Assembly (NCBI RefSeq): GCF_000425625.1
Contig: NZ_AUDU01000039.1
Span: forward strand, 55,106 to 119,105
Source: Stutzerimonas azotifigens DSM 17556
Lineage (GTDB): Bacteria > Pseudomonadota > Gammaproteobacteria > Pseudomonadales > Pseudomonadaceae
Length of the DNA stretch: 64,000 bases
Reading direction: 5' to 3'
The stretch's first letter is position 1. Each line of letters starts with the position of its first letter. The position numbers and the translations under genes are program-made. Shown here one piece after another: positions 35,749-46,035 of the stretch. The notes beneath the pieces are model-generated. The model had not been told where the DNA came from. It saw only the letters and a program-made list of their open reading frames with translations, and made no database searches.

Positions 35749-36324
35749 ATGCTCAAGAAGACACTCGCCGCACTCGTCCTCGGCGCCAGCGTGCTGGCCT
35801 CCCAGGCCATGGCTGCCGACTACGTGATCGACACCAAGGGCCAGCATGCCTTCGTCAACTTCAAGATCAGCCACCTGGGCTACAGCTGGCTGTACGGGAC
35901 CTTCCGCGATTTCAGCGGCACCTTCAGCTTCGATGAGCAGAACCCGGAGGCGAGCAAGGTCGCGGTCACCATCCAGACCAAGAGCGTGGACACCAACCAC
36001 GCCGAGCGCGACAAGCACCTGCGCAGCGACGACTTTCTCAGTGTCGACAAGCACCCGACCGCCACCTTCGAGTCGACGTCCGTGAAGTCGACCGGCGAGG
36101 GTACCGCCGACATCACCGGCAACCTGACTCTCAACGGCGTGACCAAGCCGGTGGTGATCAAGGCACGCCTGCTCGGCGAGGGCCAGGACCCCTGGGGCGG
36201 CTACCGTGCCGGTTTCGAGGGCAGCACCACGCTGCAGCTCAAGGACTTCGGCATCGACAAGGACCTCGGCCCGGCCTCGCAGTCGATCGAGCTGATCCTC
36301 TCGGTCGAGGGCGTACGGCAATAA
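35749..36324 (+). CDS. Periplasmic YceI-family lipid-binding protein
   Basis: The 191-residue protein has a signal peptide ending SQAMA (about residues 1-23). The mature YceI beta-barrel ([21 protein letters not shown] near its N-terminus) has the conserved NGVTKPVV segment. Such proteins bind polyisoprenoid quinones. The P. aeruginosa counterpart next to the mex genes has been called PasP, a secreted protease; I see no protease motif. It ends just before a strong terminator at 36341. Confidence 0.93.
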   Translation: MLKKTLAALVLGASVLASQAMAADYVIDTKGQHAFVNFKISHLGYSWLYGTFRDFSGTFSFDEQNPEASKVAVTIQTKSVDTNHAERDKHLRSDDFLSVDKHPTATFESTSVKSTGEGTADITGNLTLNGVTKPVVIKARLLGEGQDPWGGYRAGFEGSTTLQLKDFGIDKDLGPASQSIELILSVEGVRQ

Positions 36325-36340
36325 GTGCGCCATCGCTGTA

Positions 36341-36374
36341 GCAGAACGCCGGCAGTAGCCGGCGTTCTGCTTTT
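36341..36374 (+). terminator. Rho-independent terminator after the yceI gene
   Basis: A perfect 13-bp stem GCAGAACGCCGGC / GCCGGCGTTCTGC with loop AGTA is followed by TTTT. It separates the b561-yceI transcript from the efflux operon. Confidence 0.9.
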
Positions 36375-36465
36375 GGTCGCGCGAAACGGATTGCCGCGCT
36401 GCCGAAAAGCCGCGCCAAGGCGGCTGCGACGCGGTCTGCGCCACATTTCCGCAATGTTCTCGCGG

Positions 36466-36497
36466 TTTACAGACAGGTTTGAATGTAAGTATATTCA
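36466..36497 (+). promoter_or_regulatory. mexA promoter with TtgR-like operator
   Basis: A -35 box TTTACA (36466-36471) and -10 box TATATT (36490-36495) are 18 bases apart. An 18-bp near-palindrome TGAATGTA-AG-TATATTCA (36480-36497, 7 of 8 pairs) covers the -10 box. From memory, the TtgR operator of the P. putida ttgABC pump contains the same TTTACA and GAATGTAAGTATATTC blocks at the same distance. A TetR-type repressor responding to pump substrates is therefore inferred, but no regulator gene lies between yceI and mexA. Confidence 0.8.
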
Positions 36498-36568
36498 CGC
36501 GATTCTTTTCTCCCTCACGCCGGAACTGCCTGACGCAGGCATTGTCCCGCCCCCAAGAGGTTCGCTCC

Positions 36569-37699
36569 ATGCAAGTCAAGCCAGCCCGCGCTGCCCTGCT
36601 CGCTTTCGTTGCCGCTGCCGTCCTGAGCGGGTGTGAAGAACAGACCCCCCCGCAGGCGGGGGCCCAGGCCAAGCCGAGAGTGGGGGTCGTCACCCTGGAG
36701 GCGGAACCCTTTGCGCTGACCACAGAGCTGCCGGGGCGTACCAGCGCCTACCGCGTGGCGGAAGTGCGGCCCCAGGTCGACGGCATCATCCAGAAGCGGC
36801 TGTTCACCGAAGGTACCGAGGTCAAGCAGGGCCAGCAGCTGTACCAGATCGATCCGGCCGTCTACGAGGCGACCTACAAGAGCGCCGAGGCGCAGCTGGC
36901 CTCGGCCAAGTCGCTGGCCGATCGCTATGCGCTGCTGGTCAAGGAGCAGGCGGTCAGCCAGCAGGCCTACGACGAGGCGCGCGCCGCCGCGCTGCAGGCC
37001 CAGGCGGAACTGGACCGCGCGCGCATCAACCTGCGCTACACCAAGGTGCTGGCGCCGATTTCCGGCCTCATCGGCCGTTCCGCGGTTACCGAGGGCGCCC
37101 TGGTCAGCAACGGGCAGGCGCAGGAACTGGCGACCATCCGCCAGCTCGACCCGATCTACGTCGACATCACCCAGCCGGCCCGTGACCTGCTCACCCTGCG
37201 CCGCGACCTGGAGGAGGGGCGCCTGGAACGCGCCGGGGACAATTCGGCCAAGGTCACCCTGACCCTGGAGGACGGCACCACCTACACCGCCGAAGGCAAG
37301 CTCGAATTCGCCGAGGTGTCGGTCGACCCGAGCACCGGGTCGGTGGTGCTGCGCGCCGTGTTCCCCAACCCCGATCGCCTGCTGATGCCGGGCATGTTCG
37401 TGCGCGCCAATCTGCTTGCCGGCGTGAGGAGCGAGGCGATCCTGGCGCCGCAGCAGGGCATCACCCGCAATCCGAGGGGCGAACCCATCGCCATGGTGGT
37501 CAACGAGCAGAACAAGGTCGAGATGCGGCCGGTGAAGACCGCTCGTGCGGTCGGTAACCGCTGGCTCGTCACCGAAGGGCTTCAGGCCGGCGACCGGCTG
37601 ATCACCGAGGGGCTGCAGTTCATCCAGCCCGGCGTGGAAGTCGAAGTCGCTCCGGCGACCAACGTGGCGGCGCCTGCCGCCGCGGGCCAGGAGGGCTGA
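36569..37699 (+). CDS. mexA: RND efflux periplasmic adaptor (MexA/TtgA type)
   Basis: This 377-residue lipoprotein is the membrane-fusion subunit joining the MexB-type pump to OprM. The lipobox LSGC places the modified Cys at position 22. The barrel-sandwich parts are seen in [14 protein letters not shown] and [15 protein letters not shown]. The ATG at 36569 has AAGAGG 8 bases upstream and lies about 70 bases after the -10 box; an upstream in-frame start at 36479 would lie within the promoter. mexB follows after 10 bases. Confidence 0.94.
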   Translation: MQVKPARAALLAFVAAAVLSGCEEQTPPQAGAQAKPRVGVVTLEAEPFALTTELPGRTSAYRVAEVRPQVDGIIQKRLFTEGTEVKQGQQLYQIDPAVYEATYKSAEAQLASAKSLADRYALLVKEQAVSQQAYDEARAAALQAQAELDRARINLRYTKVLAPISGLIGRSAVTEGALVSNGQAQELATIRQLDPIYVDITQPARDLLTLRRDLEEGRLERAGDNSAKVTLTLEDGTTYTAEGKLEFAEVSVDPSTGSVVLRAVFPNPDRLLMPGMFVRANLLAGVRSEAILAPQQGITRNPRGEPIAMVVNEQNKVEMRPVKTARAVGNRWLVTEGLQAGDRLITEGLQFIQPGVEVEVAPATNVAAPAAAGQEG

Positions 37700-37709
37700 G
37701 GTCCAGACC

Positions 37710-40700
37710 ATGTCCAGATTCTTCATCGATCGTCCGATCTTCGCCTGGGTCATCGCCCTGGTGATCATGCTGGCGGGCGGGTTGTCCATCCTCAACCTGC
37801 CGGTCAACCAGTATCCGAGCATTGCCGCGCCCGCCGTGGGCATCTCGGTCAGCTACCCGGGCGCTTCGGCGCAGACGGTGCAGGACACCGTCGTACAGGT
37901 GATCGAACAGCAGCTCAACGGCCTCGACGGCCTGCGCTACATCTCTTCGGAGAGCAACTCCGACGGCAGCATGACGATCACCGTGACCTTCGACCAGGGC
38001 ACCAACCCGGACATCGCCCAGGTCCAGGTGCAGAACAAGCTGCAGCTGGCCACGCCGCTGCTGCCGCAGGAGGTCCAGCAGCAAGGCATCCGGGTGACCA
38101 AGGCGGTGCGCAACTTCCTGATCGTCATCGGTCTGGTGTCCACCGACGGCAGCCTGAACCAGAGTGACCTGGCCAACTACATCGTCGCCAACCTGCAGGA
38201 TCCGATCTCGCGGACCAAGGGCGTCGGCGATTTCCAGGTGTTCGGCGCGCAATACGCGATGCGCATCTGGCTCGATCCGTCGAAGCTCAACAACTTCCAG
38301 CTGACCCCGGTGGACGTGCGGACGGCGATCCAGGCGCAGAACGTGCAGGTGTCGTCCGGCCAGCTCGGCGGCCTGCCGGCGATCGAGGACCAGCAGCTCA
38401 ACGCCACCATCATCGGCAAGACCCGCCTGCAGACGCCGGAGCAGTTCCGCGAGATCCTGCTCAAGGTGCAGCCCGACGGTTCGCAGGTGCGCCTCGGTGA
38501 CGTCGCGCGGGTCGAGCTGGGCGCGGAGAACTACAGCGTCAGCGCCAAGTACAACGGCCAGCCCGCCGCGGGCCTGGCGCTCAGGCTGGCGACCGGTGCC
38601 AACGCCCTGGATACCGTGAAGGGCGTCAAGGCCACGCTCGACGAACTCAAGCCGTTCTTCCCGCCGGGCGTCGAGGTGGTCTACCCCTACGACACCACGC
38701 CAGTCATCTCGGCCTCGATCGAAGGGGTGGTGCATACCCTGATCGAAGCCTTCGTGCTGGTGTTCCTGGTGATGTTCCTGTTCCTGCAGAACCTGCGGGC
38801 CACCCTCGTTCCGACCCTGGCGGTGCCGGTGGTGCTGCTCGGCACCTTCGGCGTGCTGGCGGCCTTCGGCTACAGCATCAATACCCTGACCATGTTCGCC
38901 ATGGTCCTGGCGATCGGCCTGCTGGTGGACGACGCCATCGTGGTGGTGGAAAACGTCGAGCGGGTGATGCGCGAGGAAGGGTTGCCGCCGCGCGAAGCCA
39001 CACGCAAGTCCATGGGGCAGATCCAGGGCGCGCTGGTCGGCATCGGCGTGGTGCTCTCGGCGGTGCTGCTGCCGATGGCCTTCTTCGGCGGTTCCACCGG
39101 GGTCATCTATCGACAGTTCTCGATCACCATCGTGTCGGCCATGGTGTTGTCGGTGCTGATCGCGCTGATCTTCACCCCGGCGCTCTGCGCGACCCTGCTC
39201 AAGCCGATCTCCAAGGGCGAGCACCACGCCAAGGGCGGCTTCTTCGGCTGGTTCAACCGTACCTTCGAGCGCGGCGTCAACGGCTACGAGCGCGGCGTGA
39301 AGGGCGTGCTCAGGCACAAGGCGCCGTTCCTGCTGCTCTATGCGCTGATCTTCGCGGCGATGGCGGTGCTGTTCGCGCGCATTCCCACCGCCTTCCTGCC
39401 GGAAGAGGACCAGGGCGTGCTCTTCGTACAGGTCATGACGCCGCCGGGCTCGACGGCCGGGCGAACCCAGCAGACCATCGATGCGATGCGCGAATACCTG
39501 CTGACCGAAGAAAGCGATACGGTCAGGTCGGTGTTCACCGTGACCGGCTTCTCCTTCGCCGGCCGCGGCCAGAACTCCGGCATCGCCTTCGTCAGCCTGA
39601 AGCCCTGGGAAGATCGGACGGATGCGAGCCAGAGCGTGTTCGCCCTGGCCGAGCGCGCGCAGCAGCATTTCGCCGAGTTCCGCGACGCCATGGTGTTCGC
39701 CTTCGCACCGCCGGCGGTGATGGAACTGGGCAACGCCACCGGCTTCAACCTGTACCTGCAGGATCGGGCTGGCGTCGGCCAGGAGGTGCTGCAGCAGGCC
39801 CGCGACATCTTCATCCAGGAGGCGAGCCAGAGTCCGGTGATGACCCGCGTGCGGGCCAACAGCCTGATGGACCAGCCGCAGTACAGGATCACCATCGACG
39901 ACGAGAAGGCGCGGGTGCTCGGGGTGTCGCTGTCGGACATCAACAACACCATGTCGATCGCCTGGGGTAGCAGCTACGTCAACGACTTCATCGACAAGGG
40001 GCGGGTCAAGCGGGTGTACCTGCAGGGCGTTGCCGCCGCGCGGATGAATCCCGAGGACCTGGGCAAGTGGTTCGTGCGCAACGAGACAGGCGAGATGGTG
40101 CCTTTCGACGCCTTCGCCAGCGGCGAGTGGACCTACGGCTCGCCCAAGCTGTCCCGCTTCAACGGCGTCAGCGCGATCGAGATGCTCGGCGAACCGGCAC
40201 CGGGCTACAGCTCGGGCGACGCCATGGCCGAGATCGAGCGCATCGCCCAGAAGCTGCCGGCCGGGGTCGGCTACTCCTGGACCGGCCAGTCCTACGAGGA
40301 GCGCCTGGCGGGCTCGCAGACCACCGCGCTCTACGCGCTGTCGCTGCTGGTGGTGTTCCTCTGCCTGGCGGCGCTGTACGAGAGCTGGTCGATCCCGTTC
40401 GCGGTGATCCTGGTGGTGCCGCTGGGCATCATCGGTGCCGTGGTGTTCACGCTGCTGCGCGGACTGTCCAACGAGGTGTTCTTCCAGGTCGGCCTGATCA
40501 CCACCATCGGCCTGTCGGCGCGTAACGCGATTCTCATCGTCGAGTTCGCCAAGTCGCTGCACGAGCAGGGCAAGAGCTATTTCGAGGCGGCCATCGAGGC
40601 CAGCCGCATGCGTTTGCGCCCGATCATCATGACCTCGCTGGCCTTCATGCTCGGCGTGCTGCCGCTGGCCATCGCCGCGGGCGCGGGGGCGGGCAGCAAG

Positions 40701-40847
40701 CACGCCATCGGCACCGGCGTCATCGGCGGGATGTTGTCGGCCGCGGTGCTGGCGATCTTCTGGATTCCGCTGTTCTACGTCGCCATCGGATCCTTCTTCG
40801 AGCGACGCAAGCCCGACGAAGAGCGCCGGGCGGAGGAAACCCTATGA
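37710..40847 (+). CDS. mexB: RND multidrug efflux transporter (MexB/TtgB type)
   Basis: The 1045-residue inner-membrane proton antiporter exports antibiotics, solvents and dyes. The transport proton relay Asp pair lies in [16 protein letters not shown], and [14 protein letters not shown] is the typical start of the family. It is the central gene of the tripartite pump operon in the same chromosomal place as P. aeruginosa mexAB-oprM. Substrate range cannot be inferred from sequence alone. It overlaps oprM by four bases. Confidence 0.96.
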   Translation: MSRFFIDRPIFAWVIALVIMLAGGLSILNLPVNQYPSIAAPAVGISVSYPGASAQTVQDTVVQVIEQQLNGLDGLRYISSESNSDGSMTITVTFDQGTNPDIAQVQVQNKLQLATPLLPQEVQQQGIRVTKAVRNFLIVIGLVSTDGSLNQSDLANYIVANLQDPISRTKGVGDFQVFGAQYAMRIWLDPSKLNNFQLTPVDVRTAIQAQNVQVSSGQLGGLPAIEDQQLNATIIGKTRLQTPEQFREILLKVQPDGSQVRLGDVARVELGAENYSVSAKYNGQPAAGLALRLATGANALDTVKGVKATLDELKPFFPPGVEVVYPYDTTPVISASIEGVVHTLIEAFVLVFLVMFLFLQNLRATLVPTLAVPVVLLGTFGVLAAFGYSINTLTMFAMVLAIGLLVDDAIVVVENVERVMREEGLPPREATRKSMGQIQGALVGIGVVLSAVLLPMAFFGGSTGVIYRQFSITIVSAMVLSVLIALIFTPALCATLLKPISKGEHHAKGGFFGWFNRTFERGVNGYERGVKGVLRHKAPFLLLYALIFAAMAVLFARIPTAFLPEEDQGVLFVQVMTPPGSTAGRTQQTIDAMREYLLTEESDTVRSVFTVTGFSFAGRGQNSGIAFVSLKPWEDRTDASQSVFALAERAQQHFAEFRDAMVFAFAPPAVMELGNATGFNLYLQDRAGVGQEVLQQARDIFIQEASQSPVMTRVRANSLMDQPQYRITIDDEKARVLGVSLSDINNTMSIAWGSSYVNDFIDKGRVKRVYLQGVAAARMNPEDLGKWFVRNETGEMVPFDAFASGEWTYGSPKLSRFNGVSAIEMLGEPAPGYSSGDAMAEIERIAQKLPAGVGYSWTGQSYEERLAGSQTTALYALSLLVVFLCLAALYESWSIPFAVILVVPLGIIGAVVFTLLRGLSNEVFFQVGLITTIGLSARNAILIVEFAKSLHEQGKSYFEAAIEASRMRLRPIIMTSLAFMLGVLPLAIAAGAGAGSKHAIGTGVIGGMLSAAVLAIFWIPLFYVAIGSFFERRKPDEERRAEETL

Positions 40848-42265
40848 ACAAGTCGTTGTTGACCCTGGCGCTGACCGCCGCGCTCGCGGGTTGTTCGCTG
40901 ATCCCCGAGTATCAGCGGCCGGCGGCCCCGGTCGAGGCCAGCTGGCCGCAGGCCCTGAGCGAGGCCGGCGACGCCCAGGCGCTGACCCTCGACTGGCAGG
41001 CGTTCATCCGGGATCCGCAGTTGCGCCAGGTGATCGACCTGGCGCTGGAGAACAATCGCGACCTGCGCGCCGCGGCGCTGAACGTCGAGGCCTATCGCGC
41101 GCTCTACCGCATCCAGCGGGCGGAGATGCTGCCGCTGATCAGCGCCGATGCGGCCGGGTCGCGCACGCGCACGCCGGGCGACCTGTCGCAGACCGGCGAA
41201 CCGACGATCAGCGACCAGTACAGCGCCACCTTCGGCGCCTCCTGGGAGCTGGACTTCTTCGGACGCATCGGCAGTCTGCGCGAGCAGGCGCTGCAGGAGT
41301 TCTTCGCCACCGACGCGGCGCGCTACGCCACCCGCATCAGCCTGATCGCCAGCGTCGCCAACGCCTGGATGACCTGGCAGGCGGACCAGGCGCTGCTCGA
41401 ACTCACGCGCGACACGCTCGACGCCTATGAGCAGAGCCTGGCGCTGACCCAGCGGCGTTTCGACGTGGGGGTCGCCTCGGCGCTGGAACTGCGCCAGGCA
41501 CGCACCTCGGTGGAAAGCGCACGGGTCAGCCTGGCGCGCTACAGCCGGCAGGTGCTGCAGGACCGCAACGCGCTGGCGCTGCTGGTCGGAGCGCCGCTGC
41601 CGGCCGGCGTGGCAGAGCCGACGTCGTTCGACCAGGCGCTGCTGGCGGACATTCCGGTCGGCCTGCCATCCGACCTGCTGTTCAAGCGTCCCGACATCCT
41701 CCAGGCCGAGTACGCCCTGCGCGCGGCCAATGCCAGCATCGGCGCGGCGCGGGCGGCCTTCTTTCCGCGCGTCAGCCTCACCGGTGCCGCCGGGGTGGCG
41801 AGCGACGAACTCTCCGGGCTGTTCGAGGGCGGTTCGCGCTACTGGACGTTCTCGCCGAGCATCAGCCTGCCGATCTTCACCGCCGGTGAGCTGCGGGCCA
41901 GCCTGGACTACGCCGAGATCAGCCGGGACGTGCAGGTGGCCCGCTACGAGCAGGCGATCCAGACGGCGTTCCGCGAAGTCGCCGATGGCCTGGCCTCCCG
42001 CGAGACCTACACCGAGCAGGTGCAGGCGCAGCGCGATCTGGTGGATACCAGCGCCGACTACTACCGGCTTGCCGAGCAGCGCTACCGCACCGGCGTGGAA
42101 GACTACCTGACGGTGCTCGATGCCCAGCGCCAGTTGTTCCAGGTCCAGCAGCAGCTGATCACCGATCGGCTCGCGCAGCTGGTCAGCCAGGTCAACCTCT
42201 ACGTGGCCCTCGGCGGGGGCTGGACGCCGGAGGATGCTCCGACGCAGGCGACCGCTGCGGATTGA
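40844..42265 (+). CDS. oprM: Outer-membrane efflux channel (OprM/TtgC type)
   Basis: The 473-residue TolC-like outer membrane lipoprotein has lipobox LAGCS (Cys17). The duplicated alpha-barrel hairpins are recognisable by [19 protein letters not shown] in the first half and [21 protein letters not shown] in the second. It completes the efflux operon and is followed by a strong terminator at 42289. Confidence 0.95.
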   Translation: MNKSLLTLALTAALAGCSLIPEYQRPAAPVEASWPQALSEAGDAQALTLDWQAFIRDPQLRQVIDLALENNRDLRAAALNVEAYRALYRIQRAEMLPLISADAAGSRTRTPGDLSQTGEPTISDQYSATFGASWELDFFGRIGSLREQALQEFFATDAARYATRISLIASVANAWMTWQADQALLELTRDTLDAYEQSLALTQRRFDVGVASALELRQARTSVESARVSLARYSRQVLQDRNALALLVGAPLPAGVAEPTSFDQALLADIPVGLPSDLLFKRPDILQAEYALRAANASIGAARAAFFPRVSLTGAAGVASDELSGLFEGGSRYWTFSPSISLPIFTAGELRASLDYAEISRDVQVARYEQAIQTAFREVADGLASRETYTEQVQAQRDLVDTSADYYRLAEQRYRTGVEDYLTVLDAQRQLFQVQQQLITDRLAQLVSQVNLYVALGGGWTPEDAPTQATAAD

Positions 42266-42288
42266 TCCGTACCCTGTCACCCGAGCAT

Positions 42289-42318
42289 GAAGAAAGCCGC
42301 CAACTGGCGGCTTTCTTC
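42289..42318 (+). terminator. Terminator hairpin after the efflux operon
   Basis: A perfect 13-bp stem GAAGAAAGCCGCC / GGCGGCTTTCTTC with loop AACT. T residues occur within the descending arm (TTTCTTC) but there is no extended U-tail after it. On the minus strand the same stem could also terminate. Confidence 0.75.
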
Positions 42319-42344
42319 AAGGATCGCGCTTTCTCGGGAAGCAA

Positions 42345-42766
42345 GGATTGACACCGGACTGGCAAGTTTGGGTGCGTCCCCAGCTCGTCTAGGCTTGCAC
42401 CTTGGCGATCAGGACGATTACTGAGTGTGCCGATACACCGGGTTTCGGCCCCCCGGCCGAGTCACTTTCTTGTTGCTTGCCCAACAAGAAAGTAACCAAA
42501 GAAGAAGGGCACCCGACATCCGGGTCTGTCCGCTGTGCGGCCAGACTTCCCTCGCTCCGGTGCCGCTCCGGGGGCCGTCACGAAGGGGCGTCCCTGCCCC
42601 TTCGTTCCTCGCTCGGCGTCCATGCCTCGCGTCCCCCTGCGCAACACCTCCACTCGGCCTCCTGACGGGGAATGGAGTCCGAGTCGCCTGGAAGATCAAG
42701 AATTTGCTTTTGGCTTTTGCTTGATGCGCGAACTATCCTTCAAACTTGCCAGTCCGGTATCAAGCC
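42345..42766. mobile_element. 422-bp non-coding element bounded by 26-bp inverted repeats
   Basis: The ends 42345-42370 and 42741-42766 are inverted copies of each other with 24 of 26 positions matching; the shared core is ACCGGACTGGCAAGTTTG. Between them lie copy A of the structured repeat (42461-42671) and an A/T-rich segment near 42695-42725. There is no convincing coding sequence inside. The layout is like a miniature inverted-repeat element, but no flanking target duplication was recognised. The copy of the structured repeat at 56.9 kb lacks these ends, so the inverted repeats might instead pair in RNA. Confidence 0.55.
42461..42671. repeat. Dispersed structured repeat, copy A
   Basis: This matches 56899-57107 at very roughly 85% after the first hairpin. 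Three stems are visible: 42464-42475/42482-42493 (12 bp, AT-rich), 42524-42528/42542-42546 with inner 42530-42533/42537-42540, and 42581-42589/42596-42604 (9 bp, loop GTCCCT). Differences from copy B inside the stems are compensated on the other side. Reading frames crossing it have no family match. Similar AAGAAAGTAACC-type repeats are, as I recall, common in pseudomonads and xanthomonads. Confidence 0.8.
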
Positions 42767-42861
42767 ACCATGTCCCCATGAAAGAAGAACCCGAAATCTT
42801 TTTTTCATGGGATGTGCCGTCCTGAACAGGGCTTGTACCCGTTACAGGCCGGCACGTCGCT

Positions 42862-44727
42862 TCAGCGGTTGCGCGTCAGCAGGGCGGGGCGCTCGGTGCG
42901 CGGCTTGGCCGGCAACTGCTCGAGCTGTTCCAGGCTGGGCAGGCGGTCGAGCTTGGACTCCTTGCGCATGATTACCGGCTTGCGCGTGCTGGTGCCTTGC
43001 GTCACGACCGGCAGCCCGGCTTCCAGCGCCTGCATGCGATCGACCGACTCCGAGCGGCGCTGCGGCTGGCCGCCACGCCCCTGGCCACCGCGTGGCTGGC
43101 CCTGGCCCTGGCGCTTGCCGGCCGGCTTGCCCTTGCTGCCCGCTGCGCTGCGCGGCGCCGCGGCCGCGCGCGGCTGGCTGCTCGGCTGGCCGGTACGGGC
43201 GCCATTGCTGCTGCGGCGACCGCGACCCTGCGTCTTCCCTTCGTATGGGCTGACGTAGTCGACGCGGTTGCCGAAGTTGTCGATCTCGTCATCGAGGAAT
43301 TCCTCGGGATCGCGATCAGCCGGCAGCCGTGGTGGCCGGTTCACGGGCTGCTGGGCCGGTTCGGCCTGTGCGATGCCCTTGCCCTTGTCCTTGCCGCGAC
43401 GGCGGCGGTTGCGGCTGCTCTTGCCGTCCTTGCGCTCGCCCTGCTCCTGCGGCTGTTCCGCCGCGGCGCGTTGCGCTTCGGGCTTGCGCTCGCCCCGTGC
43501 CGGGCGCTCGCCGCGCGGCTTGCGGGCCTGGCGCGGTTCGCGAGGCTCGCGGGTCTCGGGTTTTTCCGCTTCGACGGCCTCGATGTCGAAGCCGAGGAAA
43601 TCGCCGCTGGGGATCTGCTGCCTGGTCAGCCGTTCGATGGCCTTGAGCAGCTTCTCCTCGTCCGGAGAGACCAGCGAGATGGCTTCGCCGCTGCGCCCGG
43701 CGCGGCCGGTGCGGCCGATGCGGTGGACGTAGTCTTCCTCGACGTTGGGCAGCTCGAAGTTCACCACGTGCGGCAGCTGGTCGATGTCCAGGCCGCGCGC
43801 GGCGATGTCGGTGGCCACGAGGATGCGGATGGCGTTGGCCTTGAAATCGGCCAGGGCCTTGGTGCGCGCGTTCTGGCTCTTGTTGCCGTGGATCGCGGCA
43901 GCCGGCAGGCCGTGCTTGTCGAGGTACTCGGCCAGGCGGTTGGCACCGTGCTTGGTGCGGGTGAATACCAGCACCTGCTCCCAGGCACCCTGGGTGATCA
44001 GGTGGGCGAGCAGGGCACGCTTGTGGCTGGCCGGCAGGCGGAACACGCGCTGCTCGATGCGCTCGACCGTGGTGTTCGGCGGCGTCACCTCGATGCGCTC
44101 GGGGTCGCGCAGCAGCTTGTTCGCCAGGTCGGTGATGTCCTTGGAGAAGGTCGCCGAGAACAGCAGGTTCTGGCGTTTGGCCGGGAGCCTGGCGAGGACC
44201 TTCTTGACGTCGTGGATGAAGCCCATGTCGAGCATGCGGTCGGCTTCGTCCAGGACGAGGATTTCCACGCCGGACAGGTCGACGCTGCCCTGGCCGGCGA
44301 GGTCGAGCAGACGGCCCGGGCAGGCGACCAGCACGTCGAGGCCCTTGGCCAACGCCTGGACCTGGGGATTCATGCCGACGCCGCCGAAGATGCAGGTGCT
44401 CTTGAGCGGCAGGTCGCGGGCATAGATCTTGAAGCTCTCGTGCACCTGGGCAGCGAGCTCGCGGGTCGGGGTCAGTACCAGGACGCGAGGCTGGCGCGCG
44501 GTCAGCGGCCGGGTGCGCGTCTGGCTGCCCTGGGGGAACAGCAGTTCGAGAACCGGCAGGGCGAAGCCGCCGGTTTTACCAGTGCCGGTCTGTGCGGCGA
44601 CCATCAGGTCGCGGCCCTGCAGCACGGCGGGGATGGCCCGCTGTTGCACGGGCGTAGGCTGGGCATAGCCAGCAGCCTCGACGGCACCGGCTAAAGCCTC
44701 GGAGAGACCGAGGGAAGCAAAGGACAT
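42862..44727 (-). CDS. rhlE: DEAD-box RNA helicase RhlE
   Basis: This 621-residue ATP-dependent RNA helicase has AQTGTGKT (Walker A), DEAD in [13 protein letters not shown], and [10 protein letters not shown] (motif VI). The core ends near residue 380. The C-terminal 240 residues are a low-complexity Arg/Gly/Pro/Lys-rich tail, usual in Pseudomonas RhlE proteins and likely to bind RNA. The start at 44727 ([12 protein letters not shown]) has AGGA upstream; a longer frame to 44916 lacks homology. A -10-like TATACT lies at 44867-44872 on the minus strand. Confidence 0.95.
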   Translation of the reverse strand: MSFASLGLSEALAGAVEAAGYAQPTPVQQRAIPAVLQGRDLMVAAQTGTGKTGGFALPVLELLFPQGSQTRTRPLTARQPRVLVLTPTRELAAQVHESFKIYARDLPLKSTCIFGGVGMNPQVQALAKGLDVLVACPGRLLDLAGQGSVDLSGVEILVLDEADRMLDMGFIHDVKKVLARLPAKRQNLLFSATFSKDITDLANKLLRDPERIEVTPPNTTVERIEQRVFRLPASHKRALLAHLITQGAWEQVLVFTRTKHGANRLAEYLDKHGLPAAAIHGNKSQNARTKALADFKANAIRILVATDIAARGLDIDQLPHVVNFELPNVEEDYVHRIGRTGRAGRSGEAISLVSPDEEKLLKAIERLTRQQIPSGDFLGFDIEAVEAEKPETREPREPRQARKPRGERPARGERKPEAQRAAAEQPQEQGERKDGKSSRNRRRRGKDKGKGIAQAEPAQQPVNRPPRLPADRDPEEFLDDEIDNFGNRVDYVSPYEGKTQGRGRRSSNGARTGQPSSQPRAAAAPRSAAGSKGKPAGKRQGQGQPRGGQGRGGQPQRRSESVDRMQALEAGLPVVTQGTSTRKPVIMRKESKLDRLPSLEQLEQLPAKPRTERPALLTRNR

Positions 44728-44952
44728 GAGAAATCCTGTCTTGTAGGGCGAGGCCCGGGGATGATCAAGCCCGGCTCGAACCGCGCGGCCTTCGATAGTG
44801 GGCGCGGTCCCGTCCGGTCCTGCCATGTGGGAATGACATCCGGACGTAAGCCTGGCGGCAGTGCGGAGTATAACAACGCCGCATTGGTTGGACAGTGTTG
44901 CAGGTTCGGCGTTCATTCGCCAGCCCCCCGTGCGCGGGAGGCCGGCGAAGGC

Positions 44953-45807
44953 TCAGGGGCGCAGCCCCAGGTTACGCCAAACGGCCAGGCTCGGTTCGGC
45001 CTGGTTGAGCGTGTAGAAATGCAGCCCGGGTGCGCCGCCGGCAAGCAGGCGCTCGCACATCTCGCTGATCACCTGGGTACCGAACGCCTGGATGGCGTCG
45101 GTATCGTCGCCATAGGCTTCGAGCTGCTTGCGGATCCAGCGCGGGATTTCCGCACCGCAGGCATCGGAGAAGCGCGCCAGCTTGCTGTAGTTGGTGATCG
45201 GCATGATGCCGGGGATGATCGGCAGGTCGACGCCGGCCGCCTGCACGCGGTCGACGAAGTGGAAGTAGCTGTCGGCGTTGAAGAAGTACTGGGTGATGGC
45301 GCTGCTGGCGCCAGCCCGCGCCTTGCGCAGGAAGTTCTTCAGGTCGTCCTCGAAGCTGCGCGCCTGCGGATGCACTTCCGGGTAGGCGGCGACCTCGATA
45401 TGGAAATGCTCGCCGGTCTCGGCGCGGATGAATTCCACCAGCTCGTTGGCGTAGCGCAGCTCGCCACTGGCCATGCCCATGCCCGACGGCAGGTCGCCGC
45501 GCAGGGCGACGATACGGCGGATGCCGGCGTCCCTGTAGGTGGCCAGCAGGCTGCGCAGCTCGGCCTTGCTGTCGCCGACGCAGGACAGGTGCGGCGCGGT
45601 CGGCACCTTCACCTCGCCGTCGAGCTGCAGCACGGTGTTCAGGGTGCGGTCGCGGGTCGAGCCGCCGGCACCGTAGGTGCAGGAGAAGAAATCGGGATCG
45701 TGCTCGGCCAGCAGGCGGGCCGTGGCGATCAGCTTTTCATGCCCGGCTTCGGTCTTGGTGGGGAAGAATTCGAAGCTGATGGAGGGGCGTGGTTGGGGTG
45801 TGTTCAT
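44953..45807 (-). CDS. metF: Methylenetetrahydrofolate reductase
   Basis: MetF reduces 5,10-methylene-THF to 5-methyl-THF, the methyl donor for methionine synthase. The 284-residue product starts with SISFEFFPTKTEAG and has CTYGAGGSTRD, VALRGDLPSG and PGIMPITNYSKL. It lies downstream of ahcY on the same strand but is separated by 228 bases filled with palindromic repeats, so co-transcription is uncertain. Confidence 0.97.
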   Translation of the reverse strand: MNTPQPRPSISFEFFPTKTEAGHEKLIATARLLAEHDPDFFSCTYGAGGSTRDRTLNTVLQLDGEVKVPTAPHLSCVGDSKAELRSLLATYRDAGIRRIVALRGDLPSGMGMASGELRYANELVEFIRAETGEHFHIEVAAYPEVHPQARSFEDDLKNFLRKARAGASSAITQYFFNADSYFHFVDRVQAAGVDLPIIPGIMPITNYSKLARFSDACGAEIPRWIRKQLEAYGDDTDAIQAFGTQVISEMCERLLAGGAPGLHFYTLNQAEPSLAVWRNLGLRP

Positions 45808-45853
45808 GGCGAATCCAGGGGCTGTCGGGCAGATGCTGCCCGAGACGTCCTAT

Positions 45854-45939
45854 CGCTGGAGGCCGGAGGCGAGAGGCCGGACGAAAAGGCAGCTCTGTGC
45901 CGCTCTTCCGTCCAGCTTTCCAGCCTCCCGCCTTCAGCG
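45854..45939. repeat. Long imperfect palindrome between metF and ahcY
   Basis: Arms beginning CGCTGGAGGC (45854) and ending GCCTTCAGCG (45939) pair imperfectly over about 30 bases each. The inner part has GGACGAAAAGGCAGC opposite GCCGCTCTTCCGTCC. It shares the GGAGGC units and the ACGAAA/GCAGC core with the palindrome in hemW (497-555), so it is another member of that family. Confidence 0.65.
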
Positions 45940-45951
45940 GTTATTTTCCGG

Positions 45952-46033
45952 CGTAGGGTGGAAAACGGCCGCAGGCCTTTTCCACCGACACGCACGCAGG
46001 TGGAAAAGCGCTTTGCGCGTTTTCCACCCTACG
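45952..46033. repeat. Nested GTAGGGTGGAAAAC palindrome after ahcY
   Basis: Outer arms CGTAGGGTGGAAAACG (45952-45967) and CGTTTTCCACCCTACG (46018-46033) are a perfect 16-bp inverted repeat. Inner arms CTTTTCCACC (45977-45986) and GGTGGAAAAG (45999-46008) are a perfect 10-bp one. It ends 2 bases beyond the ahcY stop. GTAGGGTGGAAAA-type repeats are common in Pseudomonas intergenic DNA; here it could act as a transcription terminator or mRNA 3' barrier. Confidence 0.85.
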
Positions 46034-46035
46034 GC

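Noticed and set aside
37620..40703. A 1027-codon open frame on the minus strand opposite mexB
   Set aside because: Shadow of the RND transporter gene; no recognisable domain and abnormal His/Arg/Gln composition.
42402..42825. Several small frames in the gap between oprM and rhlE
   Set aside because: All fall in the inverted-repeat element and structured repeat. They are open in several frames at once, and the differences between the repeat copies preserve hairpins rather than a reading frame.
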